Assembly (NCBI GenBank): GCA_030247855.1
Contig: JAPDRN010000055.1
Coordinates: 1-64,000, forward strand
DNA: 64,000 bases
Reading direction: 5' to 3'
From: Knufia peltigerae
Lineage: Eukaryota > Ascomycota > Eurotiomycetes > Chaetothyriales > Trichomeriaceae
This document shows positions 57,535-64,000 of the stretch, in pieces. Position 1 is the stretch's first letter, and every line of letters starts with the position of its first letter. A program made the position numbers and the translations under genes. The notes under the pieces were generated by a model. The model was not told the origin of the DNA. It saw only the letters and a list, made by a program, of their open reading frames with translations, and searched no databases.

Positions 57535-58044
57535 TTCCTCAGAGTACTTGCCTGCAAATGTTGTTGGGTCTGTGGACAAGAAGCGGGTAGATTATGTGAG
57601 GAAAGTTATGTTGTATCCTAAATTCCAGGGTTCAGCAAGAGCTGAGGGAGTTTGTACGAAGCCATGGCGGACACAACTCAGGTCGGATAACGTCTTCCGC
57701 TATCTATTCCTGACTGCCAGGGACTCAACGAAACAACATCCAGCCCCGCATAGAGGTCGGAGGAGTCGGGTATAATATAGATGGGAGTGGCAATTGGATT
57801 TTATAGTAGTGGATTGGAACTCAACTCCGATCACATCCTGCTTCGGTCAGTCACAATTGATGTGAATGAACTTAGAGCCAGAGAATTCTCTCCTGTTCTG
57901 CACGAATCCGCTGGACCATCACTGACATAGTATCTCAGCATATAGGGTGGCGTGATTGAAGTACTATCAAGGGAGTTAAGAGCTGACGGGAAATGTCTTC
58001 TTCCGTTTCAGGAATACGTAGAGTTCGTGTCACGTCGCCCGCTA
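57535..58044. other. Promoter region of the cupin gene
   Basis: About 510 bases between the hydrolase stop and the cupin start, same strand. No gene is visible. Confidence 0.5.
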
Positions 58045-59178
58045 TCAAGAAAGAAGCCAGGTCATGGCTGCATGGCTGTCCTTGTGGAATTGCTCTGAGA
58101 CGTCTTTCAGAGACGATCCTGGCCATGTCCAGAAGTAATGTGGGAGACCCGCGTATTCCTTTGCATTCACCTGCACTCTTCTCGGATTTTCATTAGAACT
58201 GAGTCTGATGAAGAAGACGACGAGACTTACCCTCCTTCCCGGAGTTTCTCAACCAGCAGTCGACCATCGTCTCTAAGAGTGTCTTTGCAGGCTATCGCAA
58301 TATATGTCCTCGGTAACCTATGTATCTTCTCATGAAGGAGTACAGATAGGTACTTGTGACCGAGAGGCGGCCCATATGCATCTATGTTATATCCACGTGA
58401 GTTAGTAGTTTCATACCTATTGAAGTGATCTCACCAGCGAATCCTATCATGCCCCCTGGAGAATTGGGACCCGTATCGGCATTATCGACGTAGGATGTAT
58501 GCCTGCCCTCAAGCTCTTTGGGAATGAGCCTAGGGTCCACAGTCACGGGCACAGCCAAGAACAAACCATCTGGCGACCTGTGATGCCCCTCATCGATCAA
58601 TCGAAGTGCGACTGCGAGGGCCAGGTTGGCTCCGGCAGAACCACCAGCGAGCACGATTCTCTCCGCCAGACAGTCAAAGGTGCTCGCATGAGCGACAGCC
58701 CAATCGTATAGTTCCACACAGTCGTCCAAGGGGATGGGAAATTTGTGCTCTGGTGATAGCCGATACTCGATTGACACGACGATCATCTTGCTTCTTTTGC
58801 AGAATTCCACGCATTGAGCATCTTCACTGTCGATATCTCCCATTGCCCAACCGCCTCCGTGGATATAAATGCACAGGTTCGAATTTTTGACAGACGGTGA
58901 GGTGTAGATACGAACCCGATTCCCACTTTGAGTGACAATCCGGTCGTCACGCTGAACAGAGGTATCAAATCCCTTCATCGGGAATTTCGAAACGAGATCT
59001 TTTCCTAGTGACTCCCATTGCTTGAGAATGGTGCCAATGTCGCCATCAAGTACTGGTCTATACCCTAAGTCTTTTTCAAACTGCAACAAATCAGCACAGG
59101 AGGACATAAGCATATGTTGACTGCCAGTAGAAGAGGTGAACGCACATCAATCCACTCTGCTGCGTAAGCCTCCGTCAT
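58045..59178 (-). CDS. Alpha/beta hydrolase, HSL/arylacetamide-deacetylase type
   Basis: Serine esterase of the hormone-sensitive-lipase-like family (Abhydrolase_3), cleaving small esters. Exons 59178-59146 (only 11 codons), 59080-58435, 58381-58231 and 58177-58045 give 320 residues. The oxyanion motif is YIHGGGWAMGD and the nucleophile elbow is GGSAGAN. The conserved ADAYGPPLG is formed across the second intron, and GLPHYFW supplies the probable catalytic His. The first mini-exon (MTEAYAAEWID) is inferred from the family N-terminus; otherwise an ATG at 59113 inside the intron could be mistaken for the start. It may hydrolyse an ester or lactone intermediate or a CoA thioester precursor of this block. 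Confidence 0.86.
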
Positions 59179-59620
59179 AGCCGTTCACTGCATTCAGTCA
59201 AAATCGAGGCGGCCAGTTAGAACAGTAAAATGGGTAACTTGGTCGAGTTTTGAAGTGCTGTATGATACTGCAGGTTGTGTAGGGATTGGTATGGAAGTCG
59301 GAGTGATTGTGAGAAAGGTCTCATAGGCCTAAAAACAGCCAAAAGGTGTGGATCTCTCACGGGCAATGCGGGCCAACAGCTTTGATTCGATAAGGCGATG
59401 CGGGAAACGCTTTACCCCCCGCTTAACCGGTTTTCAAAGCTTTGCATCCCATGATAATAGACAAAGGATCTTCATTCTTTCAAGACGGGACCAAGTCGTT
59501 GGCTACGTGCGGCAGGCACTGTGTCACTTATATAGCTAGATCTAAGCACGCTGACTGCTTGAGAATTGGGTTGATAGCGCACATAAGGCTCTCATGCCAT
59601 AGTTGTATACATGTTCATAC
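59179..59620. other. Intergenic region before the hydrolase gene
   Basis: About 440 bases between the ligase stop and the hydrolase start on the minus strand. It should contain the hydrolase promoter; nothing else is recognised. Confidence 0.5.
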
Positions 59621-61450
59621 CTATAGCCTGTGTTTGATATTAGTCGCCAGCAGTTTGGCATCTTGCTTGGCCCATTCTCTCATCGTCTTTCTTTGGATCT
59701 TCCCACTTGCTAGTTTTGGTATTTCCTTAACAAAAGCCACACCTCCCTGAAGCCTTTTGTGCTTGGCCACTCTTTCTTCAACCCAGGATTGAATCGATCG
59801 CTCTGTAGGACGATGTTCAGGGTTCATGTCTTTCAGCACCACATAAGCCCTTGGGAATTCTTCTTCTCCAGAGGTTATGCCCACGACGGCAGCATCGGCA
59901 ATATCGTCATGCTGGAGGAGTATGGCTTCTAGCTCCGCGGGGGCCACCTGGAGTCCGCTTACTTTGATCAACTCCTACTACGGTTAGCTGGCTCCGGGGC
60001 TTCCAAAAAGACAGAGAAAAAAGTCTGGGTACCTTTTTCCGATCCACTATCCAAACCATCCCTTTGTGGTCCATCACAGCAATGTCCCCGGTCTTCAGCC
60101 AGCCATCGTCCGAAAATGTCTCTTTCGTGGCAGCCGGGTTTCTCCAATACCCCAGAGCAACATTGGGGCCCTTATAATACAGCTCTCCCCGTTCTCCTGG
60201 GCCAACCTCATTTCCCATGTCGTCCACCAGTTTACAGAATGAGTTCGGATGAAGCATTCCGACGCTTCCTGTCTGGCTGCAGAGATCGGCAGGCATATTG
60301 AGCCCACCACAAGTTACTTCAGTCATCCCCCAGCCCTGCCTTATTGTGAACCCGAATTTCTTGGTGACCTCATTCTGAAGGGCCATGGACAAGGGTGCAG
60401 CTCCACAGAGAACGTCGATCACGGACGACAGATCATACTTTTCTGTCTCAGGTCGCTTGTTGAGCATGATCATAATGGGAGGGGCGATCTGAAGGTGCGT
60501 GATTTTGTACGTCTGTACAACCCATAAGAATCTTTCGTAATTGAAAGTCTTCATGACGAAGACTTTAGTTCTCAGTTTTGCTGCCATCAGGATGTTATAC
60601 ACTTGACCATAGGCATGATAAAGGGGCAAAAAGCCGACCCATCGCTCCTCGGGCCGGTTTCGCGCGCTATAAGGCTTCCCATAGTCTCTCATAAAGATGA
60701 TCTGCTCAGAGTTTGCTATCAAAGCATGATGGGATACGTAGACACCCTTGGGAAGTCCAGTTGTACTATCCGAGGCAGTCAGTAATACGAAAACCAGAGT
60801 AGGATTACACGAACAGGACGTACCCTGATGAATAATTTAGACTTGCAGCTCGAGTCTTCGACGCGCTTGAATCAAATGGTGCCAGTTGCCCACATTCACA
60901 CTCTGTCTCAGGAGGAAGTATGGAAAACCAATCGACCAAGCCTCTGACAGGCTGAACTGGGCGGTCAGAGAACAACATGAGGCATTCCAGTGGTAGTCCG
61001 ACTTCCTTAGCCGATTTTATGGCCGTCTCAGCAAGACTCGGATGGAGAAGAACGAGCTTCGCCCCCGTGTCACGCATCAAATTGCTCAACTCTGTTGAGA
61101 GTTAGATTTTCGGCCAATTATTGGGGACAAGATAGTGACAGACCTCCGACGGTGTAGGCAGGATTTGCTCCTGTAAATACAGCACCATAAGAAGTAACGC
61201 CAAAATATGCTACAGGCACAAAAATGTGATTAGGCGTGAATACTAGGACTACATCACCATGCTGGAGCTGATGTCTTTTCAAGGAGGTAGCCAGCCGCCG
61301 AACCCAGGACCGAAGGTCATGCAAAGAGAGCGCTCGTGATGGATCTTCCGCATCGATCCATATCGGGTCTTTCGAGATGTTGTCTCCCAGTGCATAAGAC
61401 AAAACATCCGTCTGTGGTATGGGTAGGTCTGGAAAGACTGAACGAACCAT
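59621..61450 (-). CDS. 4-coumarate-CoA ligase-like acyl-CoA ligase 2
   Basis: ANL-superfamily acyl-CoA ligase. Exons 61450-61144, 61091-60824, 60765-60033 and 59974-59621 give 553 residues. The P-loop SSGTTGLPKG is assembled exactly across the second intron. GWGMTEVT, TGD, VDRKKELIKVSG (across the third intron) and the catalytic Lys in SGKIQRKT are present. It resembles the single-exon ligase at 2.4-4.0 kb along its whole length. That copy ends in SKL; this one ends in HRL, a non-canonical PTS1-like tripeptide whose targeting strength is unclear. It is divergent from the Zn2Cys6 regulator gene and probably activates the block's acid substrate as a CoA ester. Confidence 0.92.
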
Positions 61451-62398
61451 TATTGCTGGCGAAGTTGAAGTTTCGGACTGCTAGCTGTACCCAAGCTTTG
61501 AATCTCAAGATATTAGATGGACTGGCTTACGGAGGCTCGAAGTGAGAGATTGTTGTGTTTGGCACTGGACACAATGCCTTGCGGTGCTGGCGTGGTTGAT
61601 GGAGCATCATGTAACTGTATTTGGTTGTGGTTGCCGCGGGTGTCGATATCCTGCTCCAGCGGGTTCGTAAAATGCCACCCGCCCCACTGGATCGAAGTTA
61701 TACTTCAATATGCATGTGTTGTAACCCCTGCCATTCATCGATGTAGTTGCTGATTAGATCAAAAAAGGGAGAATCGGTAAGAAGACACTCCAAAGCGTCT
61801 ACACAGGCCCGCTTGATTGTTATTGACCTTTTCTGTTCCATCCATTAAGTATTTTCATTAAGTGTTTTAGCCTTCGAGTCCGCACATGATAACCCTCGTT
61901 AGGTGTCCAGAATGCGTCTTCAAGTAGTGATAACCCTGTCAGATTTCCATTTCGCTCGCGATGTTCCTGTAAAGCTCGTTGGTGCAAGTCTAGACCTCAG
62001 GACACAGGGGCCTTGTTCAGATTCTGGTAATCTAACCTTCCCACCTAGCTTGGACCGGAGCGGCAGACCTGAGAATCGGCAAGGTTAGACCTTTGATGCG
62101 TTGACAGCACTTCCCCCAAGGGTACAAGGGAGTCCCCCAACCACTTCCCGTACCCCGCATCTGCGCCCCAAGGGGGATGTTGATTGGACTGGGGTTGAGG
62201 ACAATGCATAAAAGAGCTGAGATGCCCTTACGTTCGCTCCGGGTATCCGAACCCTTGACCATTTGTCTTGTATAGTATGCCAGCTGCTCGACCCCCTCGG
62301 GATCCATCCAAGATAGTTTGCTTCAATTCATTTTCACTGCTTAGTATTGAGGTGCCTTGTGACAACCGCAGCCCGAATAGGTTGGTACAGTATCAATC
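61451..62398. promoter_or_regulatory. Divergent promoter of ligase 2 and Zn2Cys6 regulator
   Basis: Head-to-head spacer of about 950 bases. It contains C-rich elements with mirrored CCCCAAGGG-like stretches around 62110-62180 that might be regulatory. A regulator next to a metabolic gene often controls it and itself. No defined CGG-triplet site could be assigned with confidence. Confidence 0.45.
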
Positions 62399-64000
62399 AT
62401 GGCTGTGGACTCCACCCAGGTCCGTCAACGTGCTGCGTTAGCTTGTGTGCCGTGTAGGCACCGCAGAGTCAAGGTAAGCCAGGGTTCTCAAGATTGCATA
62501 TCACCAGAAAGACTGACCAGTGGCCACTTCCCGACTAGTGTGAGACCATAGAAGGCGAGTCCGAGTGCCAACTCTGCCGCCAGAAGGGCATCGAATGCAT
62601 CACGGTATCTGTGGACGGAAGAAGAAGGTAAGTTGATTGAATGATCTGGCAGGGTTTGAATCTGAGAGCCTGCAGCTCTGCCACGAACCGCTGTGCGAAA
62701 AGTTTGAAAGAACGTGTGGATGAATTGGAATATCTCTTGGAACAAGAAAGACAGAAAAGCAATGCACGACCTAGAGCAAAGGCCTCCGATCTCCCCACGC
62801 CTCTCGTAGGCTCCAACACGCAGTCACGGAGACGAGCGTCGTCAACAACCACTACCCGCAACTCTACGACGACAGAAATGGCACCGCCTAGCCGGGAGCC
62901 CGATACATCCCTTGAGATAGACAATATCATCCAGCACCATGAAGCTGTCGCGTCGAGCCCTGTGCGTGGGCAGGAGCCAGATCGCATGTCACCCGTGAGC
63001 TCGAACTGCAGCAGCAAAGGTCTTACAGATAGGTTGTTGGATCCTCTTGGCCAGTTGAGCATCGATCACGGAACTGGTCGCTTGCGATACTTTGGCCCTC
63101 TGACAAATCTCCATACCTTCTGGGACGTGAGCCTTTCAACAGACATTGCAAAGAGGAGAGAAAACAATGAGATCACCACATCGATCCTTCGAAACCTATC
63201 GGTTGAGACTCACGACTACTTGATGAGTTGCTTTTGGATCTATCACAATGCCATCTTCCATGTCGTTCATAAAGAAGCATTCTACAAAGACAAGGAGAGC
63301 GAGAAGGGGAAAAACTATTCTGGACTTCTACATATCTGTATTCTCGCCATGGGATATCGCTTCGCCGACAAGTCGAGACAATCAGTTCGAAGGCTTGCAA
63401 TTGCCACTTGTCCCAGAGAGTCGATCTTGCACCGCGAAGCAAAGAGACTATTCGAACACGAACTAAGGCAGCCTGGCGGCATTCCATCGATTCAAGCGTT
63501 GCTCCTGCTGGCAGACCTGGAATGCGGATGTGGAAGGGACAATACCGGCTGGATGTATGCAGGTAACGACCATCGCTCGATACACTCCGCTCCCGTACTC
63601 ACTGCTTTCAGGTATGGCGTGCCGGCTGTGTTTTGATCTCGGATTGAATCTTGACTGTACCGGACTCGGTTTGGGCGAAGAAGAAGTTCAAGTGCGGCGA
63701 ATGATTCTATGGGCGTGCTGCATTTATGACAAGTGAGTTAATCAGACTCTGAGAGTTACACCTTGCTGACGCCTCGTTGAGATACTGGTGTCTTTACCTT
63801 GGACGCAGAACAACCGTCAAATCTTCGGATATTGAGGTCCTCCCAACTAATTCTCATCGATTAGGAGGACTCCATCCCTCCGGGGCGGAAAAACTGTTTG
63901 AAACAGAAATCTATGAGTCCTTGTTAGATTTGATGGATATTGCAGGACAATTGACGGACAACATTCATATCCAAGCTAATAAGCTCAGCCACCAGTGTTA
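62399..64000 (+). CDS. Zn2Cys6 fungal transcription factor (partial, runs off the window)
   Basis: Nuclear regulator with an N-terminal binuclear zinc cluster. Exons are 62399-62473, 62539-62627, 62676-63562, 63612-63732 and 63782 onward; the end lies beyond 64000. The six Cys are CVPCRHRRVKC and CQLCRQKGIEC, the first group completed across intron 1. A coiled-coil segment follows (KERVDELEYLLEQERQ), then a Ser/Thr-rich linker. The fungal-specific transcription factor domain includes FGPLTNLHTFWD, FWIYHNAIFHVVHKEAFY and, after intron 3, MACRLCFDLGLN. Its place beside ligase 2 suggests that it controls the 46-64 kb block. The C-terminus and activation domain are not visible. Confidence 0.88.

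Noticed and set aside
59111..59113. ATG at 59113 as the hydrolase start
   Set aside because: It lies in what reads as an intron (GT at 59145, CAG at 59081). The upstream mini-exon from 59178 gives the family-type N-terminus in phase.

Overview
The window is nuclear DNA of a filamentous ascomycete. Most genes are split by short introns of about 50-110 nt with GT..AG ends and CTAAC/CTGAC-like branch sites. The gene set is that of Pezizomycotina: a Zn2Cys6 factor, many SDRs, BVMO, EthD, cupin, Iwr1, Pol5, Snx3 and a Teb1-like telobox protein. The load of SDRs, BVMO, acyl-CoA ligases and an aromatic-acid-exporter-type protein, plus many intergenic TACTCCGTA motifs, suggests Eurotiomycetes, perhaps a black yeast (Chaetothyriales). 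That placement is inference. About the first 90 bases look bacterial (GC-rich RND-efflux-like coding) and probably mark a chimeric or contaminated sequence end.

Layout. (1) 0.2-10 kb is a metabolic block: aldehyde dehydrogenase, a 4CL-like acyl-CoA ligase ending in the peroxisomal signal SKL, a type I Baeyer-Villiger monooxygenase and a methionine-permease-like transporter. (2) 11.5-25 kb is accessory: secreted arylsulfotransferase-like protein, beta-class GST, secreted GH27 alpha-galactosidase, an RDH/17beta-HSD-like SDR, a large FUSC/BRE4-like exporter and an AYR1-like SDR. (3) 25.5-45.5 kb is a conserved housekeeping island: Iwr1, a Myb/SANT-like protein, an RRM+Pumilio protein, a Teb1-like double-Myb protein, sorting nexin 3 and Pol5. 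Gene-poor stretches of about 4.6 kb and 3 kb lie in this island. (4) 46.5-64 kb is a dense accessory block with ten complete genes and one partial: SDR, PRISE-type enone reductase, SDR, EthD-like protein, SDR with a C-terminal SKL, AtuA (DUF1446) protein, an unrecognised small protein, cupin, HSL-type alpha/beta hydrolase, a second 4CL-like ligase and a Zn2Cys6 regulator cut by the window end.

How they fit together. Block 4 has the hallmarks of a co-regulated catabolic cluster: its own regulator divergent from an acyl-CoA ligase, shared promoters between EthD/SDR and SDR/AtuA pairs, convergent genes separated by 6 bp, and a peroxisome-targeted SDR. AtuA, acyl-CoA ligase and SDRs together recall part of the bacterial acyclic-terpene (Atu) pathway, but no carboxylase or acyl-CoA dehydrogenase is seen, so the substrate is unknown. 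Block 1 could carry ketones through Baeyer-Villiger oxidation, aldehyde oxidation and CoA activation into peroxisomal beta-oxidation. All gene models below come from reading splice sites and frame by eye; the summed exon lengths of the split models are multiples of three.
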